From Stenotrophomonas sp. SAM-B (GTDB taxonomy: Bacteria > Pseudomonadota > Gammaproteobacteria > Xanthomonadales > Xanthomonadaceae): DNA of 64,000 bases. A model generated the notes under the pieces. It did not search any database and was not told the DNA's origin. It saw nothing but the letters and a program-made list of their open reading frames with translations. Of this stretch, positions 52,288-60,643 are shown piece after piece. Where the stretch lies: assembly GCF_013387485.1 (NCBI RefSeq), contig NZ_JABBXB010000010.1, forward strand, positions 1-64,000, written 5' to 3'. A program made the translations under genes and the position numbers. Within the stretch, counting starts at the first letter, position 1, and each line of letters starts with the position of its first letter.

Positions 52288-53688
52288 TCAGCTGGCGCGA
52301 CCGCCACCGCCACCCTGGCTGCGGCCGCCACCGGCGTTGCCGCCGCCACGTCGCTGGCCCTGCGGCTGACCGCCGCGCGGCGCACCGCGGCCGGCGCCAT
52401 CACGCTGGCCGCCACCGGCCTTCTTCGGGCCGGCATGGGCGTGGCGGGGAGCCTCGGCGTGCGGACGACGCGCGTGCTTGCGCGGGGTACGATCGCCACC
52501 CGGCAGCTCGGCCTTGCCCGGTGCGCTGTTGCCCCAGCGGATCGGGGTCTGCGGCTCGAAGCCCGGCACGTCGCGGATGTCCATGTCCTTGTCGAGCAGG
52601 CGCACGATCTGGCGCAGCAGCTTGGCTTCGTCCTGCGCGACCAGCGAGATCGCCTGGCCGGTCGAACCGTTACGGCCGGTACGGCCGATGCGGTGCACGT
52701 AGTCCTCGGCCACCATCGGCAGGTCATAGTTGATGACCTTCGGCAGCTCGTTGATATCGATGCCGCGCGCGGCGATGTCGGTGGCGACCAGCACGGTCAC
52801 GCGGCCGGCCTTGAAGTCGCCCAGCGCACGCAGGCGCTGGCCCTGGCTCTTGTTGCCGTGGATCGCCGCGGTCTTGATGCCGGACTTGTCCAGGAACATG
52901 GCCAGCTTGTCGCAGCCGTGCTTGGTACGGCCGAACACCAGGGTCTGCTCACGGCTGTCCTGGGCCAGGAGGTGCAGCAGCAGCTCGCGCTTGCGCGGGC
53001 CATCGACCGGGTGCACGCGGTGGCTGATGTTCTCGGCAACGGTGTTCTTCGGCGTGACCTGGATCTGCTCCGGGTTGCGCATGAACTCCAGCGCCAGCTG
53101 CTTGATGCTCTCTTCGAAGGTCGCCGAGAACAGCAGGGTCTGGCGGTTCTGGCGCGGCAGCTTGGCGAGGATCTTCTTGATCGACGGCAGGAAGCCCATG
53201 TCGAGCATGCGGTCGGCTTCGTCCAGCACCAGGATTTCGATGCCGGAGAGGTCGACGCTGCGGCGCTCGATGTGATCGATCAGGCGGCCCGGGCAGGCGA
53301 CCAGCAGGTCCACGCCACGGCGCAGCACGTCGAACTGGTTGCCCATGCCGACGCCGCCGTAGATGCAGGCGCTCGGAATGCGCAGGTACTTGCTGTAGCC
53401 ACGCAGGCTGTCATGCACCTGGGTGGCCAGCTCGCGGGTCGGGGTCAGCACCAGTGCACGCGGACGGCGCGGGCCATCGACGGCCTGCGGGTTGGTGCCC
53501 AGGTGCTGCAGCAGCGGCAGGCCGAACGCGGCGGTCTTGCCGGTACCGGTCTGTGCGCCGGCCAGCAGGTCGCGGCCTTCCAGGGCGAGCGGGATCGCCT
53601 GCTCCTGGATCGGGGTGGGGGTTTCGTAGCCCTGCTCGGCCAACGCGCGCAGCAGGAACGGGGCAAGGCCCAAGGATTCAAAAGACAT
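52288..53688 (-). CDS. rhlE: DEAD-box RNA helicase, RhlE type
   Basis: A 466-residue helicase with the Q motif (TPIQEQAIPLAL), motif I AQTGTGKT, Ia PTRELA, II DEAD, III SAT, V ATDIAARGIDI and VI HRIGRTGR. The C-terminal about 80 residues are basic and Gly-rich (GGGG, RGGGN), typical of RNA-binding tails. It likely acts in ribosome assembly or RNA turnover. ATG 53688 gives MSFESLGL, the standard start; the open frame continues to 54084 without coding character. Confidence 0.93.
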   Translation of the reverse strand: MSFESLGLAPFLLRALAEQGYETPTPIQEQAIPLALEGRDLLAGAQTGTGKTAAFGLPLLQHLGTNPQAVDGPRRPRALVLTPTRELATQVHDSLRGYSKYLRIPSACIYGGVGMGNQFDVLRRGVDLLVACPGRLIDHIERRSVDLSGIEILVLDEADRMLDMGFLPSIKKILAKLPRQNRQTLLFSATFEESIKQLALEFMRNPEQIQVTPKNTVAENISHRVHPVDGPRKRELLLHLLAQDSREQTLVFGRTKHGCDKLAMFLDKSGIKTAAIHGNKSQGQRLRALGDFKAGRVTVLVATDIAARGIDINELPKVINYDLPMVAEDYVHRIGRTGRNGSTGQAISLVAQDEAKLLRQIVRLLDKDMDIRDVPGFEPQTPIRWGNSAPGKAELPGGDRTPRKHARRPHAEAPRHAHAGPKKAGGGQRDGAGRGAPRGGQPQGQRRGGGNAGGGRSQGGGGGRAS

Positions 53689-54133
53689 CGGGTGGAAGCT
53701 CCAAAGACAAAGTAACGCCAGGCCGAATGGCCGGACGCGAGGCAGATCAATGTGATCGGCTGACTCGGAGCGTTCCCGTAAACCGCGCTGCGAGAATTGG
53801 GTGCAGTCGACGCGGTGCGCAGACTGGAATGCATGACGAATGGCGTCGGAGTGGGGGCGGGCGACGGATCGTTTGATCCATATCGCCGGCGATCCCGAAG
53901 GGAAACGGACGGCCGCTGCAGACCCGGATAGTCTAACGGATGTTTGAGACCCATACCAAATGCCCCTGTTCAGTTTGGGAGCAGGGGGACGGAACGGTAG
54001 AGCCACGCCATGCGTGGCTGCTCCTGCGCGTCGGCAATGCATTACGGTAAAGCGATGCGGCGGTGCAGCTGGTCGGCCCGCCAACCATTTGATTACACTT
54101 GAAACCTATTTTCGCGATCCCGGATACCCACCC
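53689..54133. other. Intergenic region between rhlE and the FAH-type gene
   Basis: 445 bases without a supported gene. It should hold the rhlE promoter and leader and the FAH-gene promoter. It contains one SMAG/REP-like hairpin (53997-54022) and a GGCCGAATGGCC hairpin near 53735. A long leader would fit cold-regulated helicases, but that is a guess. Confidence 0.5.
53997..54022. repeat. GTAG-headed palindrome (SMAG/REP-like)
   Basis: GTAG followed by AGCCACGC-CAT-GCGTGGCT. It resembles the arms of the pair at 9189-9278. Confidence 0.75.
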
Positions 54134-55123
54134 ATGAAGCTTGGTTCTTTGAAGGAAGGCGGCCGCGACGGCACCCTGATCGTGGTCTCGCGCGATCTGC
54201 GCCAGGGCGTGCGCGCCACCGGCATCGCGGCGACCCTGCAGCAGGCCCTGGAAGACTGGAGCCACCTTGCGCCGCGCCTGAACGCTCTGTACGAGTCGCT
54301 GAACGACGGCGATGCCGACGGGGTGTTCGACATCGACCTGCAGGCGCTGGCCGCACCGCTGCCGCGCGCCTATGAGTTCGTCGACGGCAGCGCCTACCTG
54401 CCGCACGTGGCCCGCGTGCGCCGCGCCCGTGGCGCCGAGGTGCCGGAGAGCTTCTACACCGATCCGCTGATGTACCAGGCCACCAGCGCCGGCTTCTACG
54501 GCCCGCGCGATGCGGTCAAGGTGGTCAGCGAGGAGTACGGCATCGACCTGGAAGCCGAGCTGGTGGTGATCACCGACGACGTGCCGATGGCGGTGACGCC
54601 CGAGCAGGCCGCCGGCCATATCCAGTTGATCGGCCTGGTCAACGACGTCTCGCTGCGCAACCTGATCCCGGGCGAACTGGCCAAGGGCTTCGGCTTCCTG
54701 CAGTCCAAGCCGCGCTCGGCGCTGTCGCCGGTGTTCGTTACCCCGGATGAGCTGGGCGAGGCCTGGCAGGACAGCAAGGTCCACCTGCCGCTGGTCACGC
54801 ATGTCAACGGCACCTGGTTCGGCGCACCGGAAGCGGGCGTGGACATGCAGTTCAATTTCGCCCAGCTGGTCGCGCATGCGGCCAAGACCCGCCCGCTGGG
54901 CGCCGGTGCGATCGTCGGCTCGGGCACCATCGCCAACGAAGACACCAGCAAGGGCGCCTCCTGCTTCGCCGAACAGCGCACGGTGGAAACCCTGCGCGAC
55001 GGCAAGCCGAGCACGCCCTTCATGTCCTTCGGCGACGTGGTGCGGATCGAAATGTTCGATGCAGCCGGCGAGAGCATCTTCGGTGCGATCGAGCAGCGCA
55101 TCGAGCAGGCGTCCAAGCCCTGA
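54134..55123 (+). CDS. Fumarylacetoacetate hydrolase family protein
   Basis: A 329-residue FAH-fold enzyme. The C-terminal domain has the metal-binding acidic pattern (YGIDLEAELVVITDDVP, DVSLRNLI) and GSGTIANED. It lies 14 bases before maleylacetoacetate isomerase, so the likely reaction is cleavage of fumarylacetoacetate to fumarate and acetoacetate, the last step of tyrosine/homogentisate degradation. The upstream homogentisate dioxygenase is not in the window. Confidence 0.9.
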   Translation: MKLGSLKEGGRDGTLIVVSRDLRQGVRATGIAATLQQALEDWSHLAPRLNALYESLNDGDADGVFDIDLQALAAPLPRAYEFVDGSAYLPHVARVRRARGAEVPESFYTDPLMYQATSAGFYGPRDAVKVVSEEYGIDLEAELVVITDDVPMAVTPEQAAGHIQLIGLVNDVSLRNLIPGELAKGFGFLQSKPRSALSPVFVTPDELGEAWQDSKVHLPLVTHVNGTWFGAPEAGVDMQFNFAQLVAHAAKTRPLGAGAIVGSGTIANEDTSKGASCFAEQRTVETLRDGKPSTPFMSFGDVVRIEMFDAAGESIFGAIEQRIEQASKP

Positions 55124-55137
55124 GCGCGGAGGCGGCG

Positions 55138-55806
55138 ATGCAGATCCCGGTCGACGACGGCATCGTGCTGTACACCTACTGGCGCTCCAGCGCCGCCTAC
55201 CGCGTGCGCATCGGCCTGGAACTGAAAGGCCTGGGCTGGGAGGCACGGCCGGTGCATCTGGTCCGTGAGGGCGGTGAGCAGCACCAGGCGGACTATCGTG
55301 CACGCAATCCGCAGCAGCTGGTGCCCACGCTGCTGCATGACGGGCACACGTTGACCCAGTCACTGGCGATCCTGGAGTACCTGGACGAACGGTTCCCGCA
55401 GAATCCGCTGCTGCCGGATGACGCAGCGGGCCGTGCGCGGGTGCGCGCGCTTGCCCAGCTGGTGGCCTGCGACATCCATCCGATCAACAACCTGCGGGTC
55501 ATGCAGTACCTGGAGCGCACGCTGCACGCGGGCGCGGAGGAACGTGCCCAATGGACCCTGCACTGGATGGCCGACGGCTTCGCTGCGATGGAAACCCTGC
55601 TGGCCGGAACTCCGGACACGGGCACGTTCTGTCATGGAGACCGCCCCGGCCTGGCCGATGCCTGCCTGGTGCCGCAGCTGTACAACGCGCACCGGTTCGG
55701 CCTGGATCTGGCGCCGTACTCGACCCTGCAGCGGATCGAAGCCGCCTGCCTGGCACTGCCGGCCTTCGACGCGGCCCGCCCCGAGCATCAGATCGACGCA
55801 GGGTGA
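55138..55806 (+). CDS. maiA: Maleylacetoacetate isomerase (zeta-class GST)
   Basis: A 222-residue glutathione-dependent isomerase. The signature SSAAYRVRI with catalytic Ser is near residue 17, NPQQLVPTLL and QSLAILEYLDE bind glutathione, and CDIHPINNLRV is a maiA hallmark. It isomerises maleylacetoacetate to fumarylacetoacetate for the upstream hydrolase. Confidence 0.93.
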   Translation: MQIPVDDGIVLYTYWRSSAAYRVRIGLELKGLGWEARPVHLVREGGEQHQADYRARNPQQLVPTLLHDGHTLTQSLAILEYLDERFPQNPLLPDDAAGRARVRALAQLVACDIHPINNLRVMQYLERTLHAGAEERAQWTLHWMADGFAAMETLLAGTPDTGTFCHGDRPGLADACLVPQLYNAHRFGLDLAPYSTLQRIEAACLALPAFDAARPEHQIDAG

Positions 55807-55839
55807 CGGTGGGCATCGACCGATCGACGCAGGGAGACC

Positions 55840-55868
55840 GGTAGGCATCGACCGTTGGTCGATGCGCC
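55840..55868. repeat. GTAG-headed palindrome (SMAG/REP-like), variant
   Basis: GTAG then GCATCGACC-GTT-GGTCGATGC, a hairpin. A degenerate related stretch (GGGCATCGACCGATCGACGC) precedes it at about 55810. They lie between the convergent maiA and pilU genes. Confidence 0.75.
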
Positions 55869-55899
55869 GTGTCAATTGCCCCCGCCAGCGGTGGACCTG

Positions 55900-57027
55900 T
55901 TAGAACCCGTGCGTGATCGCCGGCGCCGAGCTGGCCGAGTAATCCGCGTATGGATCGTGCTCGCTGCCGCCTTCGGACAGCCGGAACTTCAACGCCAGGC
56001 CATCGCGCGAATCGGCCGCGCGCAGCGCTTCCTCCTGCTCGATGATGCCGTTCTTGGCCATCCGGAACAGGCACTGGTCGAAGCTCTCCATGCCTTCCTC
56101 CAGGGACGCTTCCATCGCCGCCTTGATCTCGTGCACCTGGCCGCGGCGCAGCAGGTCGCGGATCATCGGCGTGTTGATCAACACCTCGGTGGCCGGCAGG
56201 CGGCGCCCGTCCTTGCCCTTGACCAGGCGCTGGGACACCACCGCGCGCAGGTTCAGCGAGAGGTTCATCAGCACGTTGCGGTGCGCGCTCTCGGGGAAGA
56301 AGTTGAGGATGCGCTCGATGGTCTGGTCGGCGTTGTTGGAGTGCAGGGTGGCCAGGCACAGGTGCCCGGTTTCGGCGAACGCGATCGCCGCCTCCATGGT
56401 CTCCGCATCCAGGATCTCGCCGATCAGGATCACGTCGGGTGCCTCACGCATCGCGTTCTTCAGCGCGTCGTGGAAGGTGTGCGTGTCCAGCCCGACCTCG
56501 CGCTGGTTCACGATCGACATCTTGTGCTTGTGCAGGTATTCGATCGGGTCCTCGATGGTGAGGATGTGCCCGGTCGTAGTGGTATTGCGGTGGTCGATCA
56601 TCGAGGCCAGCGAGGTCGACTTGCCCGAGCCGGTCGAGCCGACCACCAGCACCAGCCCGCGCGGGGTCATGATGACGTCCTTCAGGACCTGGGGCAGGTT
56701 GAGCTCTTCGATGCTGGGGATCTTGCTGCGGATCGCACGGATCACCATGCCGACCTCGCCGCGCTGCTTGAACACGTTGACGCGGAAGCGCCCCGCATCA
56801 GGCAGGGCAATGGCCATGTTGAGCTCGAGCTCGCGCTCGAACTGCGGGGCTTGGCCTTCATCCATCAACGAGTAGGCGATCTTCTTGACCATCCCGGGCG
56901 GCAGCCCGGTATTGCCCAGCGGATAGAGTTTCCCCTCGATCTTGATGTATACCGGTGCTCCGGTCGTCAAGAACATGTCCGACGCGTTCTTTTCGGTCAT
57001 CAGCTTCAGGAAATAGCCGATATCCAT
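55900..57027 (-). CDS. pilU: Type IV pilus retraction ATPase PilU
   Basis: A 375-residue PilT-family ATPase. MDIGYFLKLMTEKNASDMF and the N-terminal PAS-like domain identify PilU rather than PilT. Walker A is GSTGSGKS, the Walker B region is DVILIGEILDAETM, and the His box is in LATLHSNNADQT. It helps retract type IV pili. pilT is not adjacent in the window. It is divergent from the DUF4398 gene with 97 bases between. Confidence 0.93.
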   Translation of the reverse strand: MDIGYFLKLMTEKNASDMFLTTGAPVYIKIEGKLYPLGNTGLPPGMVKKIAYSLMDEGQAPQFERELELNMAIALPDAGRFRVNVFKQRGEVGMVIRAIRSKIPSIEELNLPQVLKDVIMTPRGLVLVVGSTGSGKSTSLASMIDHRNTTTTGHILTIEDPIEYLHKHKMSIVNQREVGLDTHTFHDALKNAMREAPDVILIGEILDAETMEAAIAFAETGHLCLATLHSNNADQTIERILNFFPESAHRNVLMNLSLNLRAVVSQRLVKGKDGRRLPATEVLINTPMIRDLLRRGQVHEIKAAMEASLEEGMESFDQCLFRMAKNGIIEQEEALRAADSRDGLALKFRLSEGGSEHDPYADYSASSAPAITHGF

Positions 57028-57124
57028 GCGAAATGTTTCCCCAACAATCAGCGGCTTGCCATTGCAAGCGCACCGCAGGCTTCCGACAATGGCCGCGCAC
57101 ACAACTCTGGCGACGGCACCCCCA

Positions 57125-57508
57125 ATGAATCCTAGCTTCGCACAAATACGACGGGCCCTGTATGTGACGGTGTGCGCATTCGCGCTCTCTGGTGCTGCGC
57201 AGGCGCAGGATGGCGCCCTGGAACTGATGCAGGCCCGGCAGGCGGTCGACAAGGCCACCCAGGCCGATGCCGACCAGTACGCCCCGGACCTGATCGCCGT
57301 GGCCCGTCAGGGCCTGGAGCAGGCCCAGCGCGCGGCCGGCGACCGCCGCGAGCGCAAGAACGCGCCGATGCTGGCCGTTCGCGCCACGGTCGATGCCGAC
57401 CTGGCCCGCGCCCGCAGCGAAGAAGCCACCGCCACCGCCCAGCTGCAGCTGCGTCGCAATGAAGTCAGCCAGCTGCAGCGCCAGCTCGCCACCGGGGAAG
57501 ACCGCTGA
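57125..57508 (+). CDS. DUF4398 exported protein
   Basis: A 127-residue protein with a Sec signal (IRRALYVTVCAFALSGAAQA). The mature part is a long amphipathic helix, rich in Ala, Gln and Arg (YAPDLIAVARQGLEQAQRAA), typical of DUF4398. Its stop overlaps the next gene's ATG (TGATG). The start at 57125 places the signal peptide correctly. Confidence 0.85.
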   Translation: MNPSFAQIRRALYVTVCAFALSGAAQAQDGALELMQARQAVDKATQADADQYAPDLIAVARQGLEQAQRAAGDRRERKNAPMLAVRATVDADLARARSEEATATAQLQLRRNEVSQLQRQLATGEDR

Positions 57509-58404
57509 TGATGTCCACCAAGATGCGCATGCCCTGCCTGCTGCTGGCCGTCAGCCTCAGCCTGCCGCTGCTGGTCCAGGCCGCCGATGACCCCGCCGTG
57601 GCCCAGCTGACCCAGCGCCTGATGGCGATCCAGGCCAACCCGGATGCGGCCCAGCTGGCCGCCTTCGAGCGCCTGCAGGCCCAACAGGCCGTGGCCGATC
57701 TGGCCAAGGCCAAGCGCCGGGATCTGGACCAGGCCCGCTACCTGGCCGAGCGCCGGGTCGAGATCGCCGAAACCAGCGTCCGCGCCGCCCTGGCCCAGCG
57801 TGAGGTCGACCAGCTCGAACGCACCCGCAGCGAGCTGCTGATCGAAGCCAGCCGCCGCGATGCCCAGCGGGCCCGCCAGGAAGCCGAGCGCCTGCGCGTC
57901 CAGGCCCAGATCCAGGCCGAGGAAAGCGAACGCCTGCGCCAGGCGGCCGAACAGGAAGCCCTGGCCCGCCAGGACGCCGAAACCGCGCTCACCAGCGTGG
58001 CCGGCAAGCAGACCGCCCGCCTGAGCGCGGCCCAGCAGAACGCGGCCAAGCTGGCCCGTGAAGAAGCCGAGCTGGTGGCAGGCAGCAAGTTGCCGGGCTC
58101 CAGATTCGACAGCCGGGGCGAAGTGTTCACCTTCAACGGCGATGCCTTCGCGGCCGGCAAGGGCAGCCTGTCCGGCGGGGCCAAGGGCCAGGCCAAGGCG
58201 CTGGCCGAGTACCTGAACATCGGCAAGAAGGGCCGGGTCCGGATCGAGGCCTACGACGCCGCGGCCGGTGTCGGCCAGCAGCGCGCCGAGGCGCTGCGTG
58301 ACGCCCTCGTGGCCGCCGGCGTGAGCGCCAGCCGGCTGCAGGTCAGCGGCAAGAAGGCGGCGGCGACCAAGGCGCGTTCGGCCGAGGTCATCATCGCGCC
58401 GTGA
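57508..58404 (+). CDS. DUF4398-OmpA-like envelope protein
   Basis: A 298-residue protein. A signal peptide (about 1-25, ending VQAAD) is followed by a long helical coiled-coil region (about 40-190, Gln/Ala/Arg/Glu-rich) and a C-terminal OmpA-like domain (about 200-298) with GQAKALAEYLNIG, VRIEAYDAAAG and RAEALRDALVAAGV. The OmpA part lacks the usual NxxLSxxRA asparagine, so peptidoglycan binding may be weak. It is coupled to the upstream DUF4398 gene. Confidence 0.85.
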   Translation: MMSTKMRMPCLLLAVSLSLPLLVQAADDPAVAQLTQRLMAIQANPDAAQLAAFERLQAQQAVADLAKAKRRDLDQARYLAERRVEIAETSVRAALAQREVDQLERTRSELLIEASRRDAQRARQEAERLRVQAQIQAEESERLRQAAEQEALARQDAETALTSVAGKQTARLSAAQQNAAKLAREEAELVAGSKLPGSRFDSRGEVFTFNGDAFAAGKGSLSGGAKGQAKALAEYLNIGKKGRVRIEAYDAAAGVGQQRAEALRDALVAAGVSASRLQVSGKKAAATKARSAEVIIAP

Positions 58405-58419
58405 TGCCCGGCCGGCAGC

Positions 58420-58457
58420 GCGTCATGCCCGCCGGGCATGACGCAACTGGTTGTTTT
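58420..58457 (+). terminator. Rho-independent terminator of the DUF4398-OmpA operon
   Basis: GCGTCATGCCC pairs perfectly with GGGCATGACGC around GCC, followed by a T-rich tract (GGTTGTTTTTGTTT). Confidence 0.88.
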
Positions 58458-58478
58458 TGTTTAATTTCCGTTGTTCTG

Positions 58479-58745
58479 CGTGTTCAGCCTGAACCCCGCC
58501 TAGGCGGGCGCGACGATATCGTCTGAAAGGGTTGAACCGGCTCCGAAGCAAGCGTAGGGTCAGTTGTCCGGGTCGCCTTCCGCGGCCTGGACGATTGGAG
58601 GGCCGGCAATGCACCAGCGCCACGAATCAGAGCAGTCCGAGGTCCAGGTTGAACTGGACGCCGCTGCGGGTTCGCAGGTCAGGGTTGCCGTGCACTCCGC
58701 CCCAAGCAGCGCCCCGTGCCGTCAGGCCGGGGCGTTCTTGTTTCT
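58479..58745 (+). ncRNA. Candidate structured non-coding RNA or leader before the YdcH-like gene
   Basis: The 364-base gap between the OmpA-like and YdcH-like genes has a terminator at its left end and then several hairpins: GTTCA-GCC-TGAAC, the perfect palindrome CCCGCCTAGGCGGG (58496 region), CGACGATATCGTC, and GTCCGGG...CCTGGAC (58567-58592). It ends in a second terminator (CGCCCCG...CGGGGCG, 58710-58734, then TTCTTGTTTCT). A 49-codon frame from 58609 to 58758 crosses the terminator but looks non-coding. It may be an independent sRNA or an attenuated leader. Confidence 0.35.
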
Positions 58746-58768
58746 GCAGAAGCGATAGGAGGTTCATC

Positions 58769-58987
58769 ATGTTTGAAGGTCAGCCCCAGAGCGACATCGA
58801 CGCACGGCGCAAGCAGGATCCGGAATTCAAGGCGCTCTACGAACGGCACCAGAAGTTGAACAAGAAGTGCATGGATGCCGAGCTGGGGGTACTTCCGATA
58901 GACCGCCTCACCCTGGGACAGATGAAGCGTGAGAAGCTGCTGGCCAAGCAGAAGCTGGAACGGATGTACGCCTCCCCCGTGCACTGA
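58769..58987 (+). CDS. YdcH/DUF465 family small protein
   Basis: A 72-residue, mostly helical basic protein (FKALYERHQKLNKKCMDAELG, LGQMKREKLLAKQKLERM), the DUF465 hairpin fold. Function is unknown. ATG 58769 has a strong TAGGAGG ribosome site. The preceding terminator could regulate it. Confidence 0.85.
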   Translation: MFEGQPQSDIDARRKQDPEFKALYERHQKLNKKCMDAELGVLPIDRLTLGQMKREKLLAKQKLERMYASPVH

Positions 58988-59153
58988 CGCCTTTACCTCC
59001 ACGTCTATTAGCCCCTACGTCGCGGGCGGTTCCGGTCACCTCGTCGACCGGTGCCGTCCGCGCCGCTTGATGAACGCGGCAACCTGACTTTCGCCGCCAA
59101 CCGTCGGATAATCACCGGTCCGGCCGCATTGCGGCGCGAATCGATGTGAACCG

Positions 59154-60524
59154 ATGGCAATCCACTCCTCCGTACTCGAACTCATTGGCCAGACCCCGAT
59201 CGTCAAGGCCCAGCGCCTGGATACCGGCGTCTGCGAGCTTTACCTGAAGCTCGAGAGTGCCAATCCCGGAGGATCGATCAAGGACCGCATCGGCCTGTCG
59301 ATGATCGAAGCCGCCGAGCAGCGGGGCGACCTCAAGCCGGGCGCAACCCTGGTCGAGGGCACCGCCGGCAACACCGGCCTTGGCCTGGCGCTGGTCGCCC
59401 AGCAGAAGGGCTACAAGCTGATCCTGGTCGTGCCGGACAAGATGAGCCGCGAGAAGATCTTCAATCTCAAGGCGATGGGTGCCGAAGTGCGCCTGACCCG
59501 GTCGGACGTGGCCAAGGGCCATCCCGAGTACTACCAGGACATGGCCAAGCGCGTGGCCGAGGAAACCCCCGGCGCGTACTTCATCAACCAGTTCGGCAAC
59601 CCGGACAACCCGGCCGCGCATGAGTTCGGCACCGGCCCGGAAATCCTGGCGCAGATGGACGGCGACCTGGACGCGATCGTGTTCGGTTGCGGCAGCTCGG
59701 GCACGATGACCGGCCTCTCTCGCGCCTTCGCCACCCTCTCGCCGAAGACCGAGCTGGTGCTGGCCGATCCGGTCGGCTCGATCCTGGCCGAATACATCAA
59801 TGACGGCGTGCTCAACGACAAGTCGGGCAGCTGGCTGGTGGAAGGCATCGGCGAGGACTTCCTGCCCTCGATCGCCGATTTCAGCCGCGTCACCAAGGCG
59901 TACGCGATCAGCGATGCCGAGAGCTTCCACACCGCGCGCGAGCTGCTGGGCAAGGAAGGCATCCTCGGCGGCTCCTCGACCGGCACCCTGCTGGCCGCGG
60001 CCCTGAAGTACTGCAAAGAGCAGACCACCCCGAAGAAGGTGCTGGTGCTGGTCTGCGATACCGGCAACAAGTACCTTTCCAAGATGTACAACGACTACTG
60101 GATGCTGGACAACGGCTTCCTGGAGCGTCCGCAGTCCGGCGACCTGCGCGATCTGATCCTGCGCCCGTACGGCCAGCGCGACACCGTGGTGATCGGCCCG
60201 AACGACCTGCTGACCACCGCCTACCAGCGCATGAAGCTGTATGACGTCTCGCAGCTGCCGGTGATGGACGGCGACCAGTTGGTCGGCATCGTGGATGAAA
60301 GCGACGTCCTGCTGCACGTCTACGGCGACGAAGCCCGCTTCCGCGACCCGGTCGCCACCGCGATGGTCAGCAAGCTGGACCGCCTGGACGTGAAATCCCC
60401 GATCGAGGCCCTGCTGCCGGTGTTCGACCGTGGCCAGGTCGCCATCGTCATGGACGGCGCCAACTTCCTCGGCCTGATCACCCGCATCGACCTGCTGAAC
60501 TACCTGCGCCGACGCGTACAGTAA
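59154..60524 (+). CDS. Cystathionine beta-synthase with CBS pair
   Basis: A 456-residue PLP enzyme. The catalytic domain (about 1-310) has the PLP Lys in PGGSIKDRIG, EGTAGNTGLGLA and the glycine-rich PLP phosphate loop in GCGSSGTMTG. Two CBS domains follow (about 330-456), as in eukaryotic-type CBS. It condenses serine and homocysteine to cystathionine and is followed by a cystathionine gamma-synthase/lyase gene 119 bases downstream, so the pair makes a reverse or forward transsulfuration unit. Confidence 0.92.
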   Translation: MAIHSSVLELIGQTPIVKAQRLDTGVCELYLKLESANPGGSIKDRIGLSMIEAAEQRGDLKPGATLVEGTAGNTGLGLALVAQQKGYKLILVVPDKMSREKIFNLKAMGAEVRLTRSDVAKGHPEYYQDMAKRVAEETPGAYFINQFGNPDNPAAHEFGTGPEILAQMDGDLDAIVFGCGSSGTMTGLSRAFATLSPKTELVLADPVGSILAEYINDGVLNDKSGSWLVEGIGEDFLPSIADFSRVTKAYAISDAESFHTARELLGKEGILGGSSTGTLLAAALKYCKEQTTPKKVLVLVCDTGNKYLSKMYNDYWMLDNGFLERPQSGDLRDLILRPYGQRDTVVIGPNDLLTTAYQRMKLYDVSQLPVMDGDQLVGIVDESDVLLHVYGDEARFRDPVATAMVSKLDRLDVKSPIEALLPVFDRGQVAIVMDGANFLGLITRIDLLNYLRRRVQ

Positions 60525-60643
60525 GCGTCTGTGTCGCAATGAACCCATGTTTATCCGCGTCAACGGCCGATTAAGCCGCCGCTGATAGACTTCCGCTCCT
60601 TTTGCGGGGGCCCCTGTCGGGGCTCCCCTTGCCGGGAAACAAC

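Noticed and set aside
9189..55868. Recurrent short palindromes as a CRISPR array
   Set aside because: The copies are dispersed, differ in sequence and lack regular spacers; they fit REP-type repeats.
58609..58758. 49-codon frame in the gap before the YdcH-like gene
   Set aside because: It runs through a terminator hairpin, has no good ribosome site and no conserved look; kept only as part of the candidate RNA.
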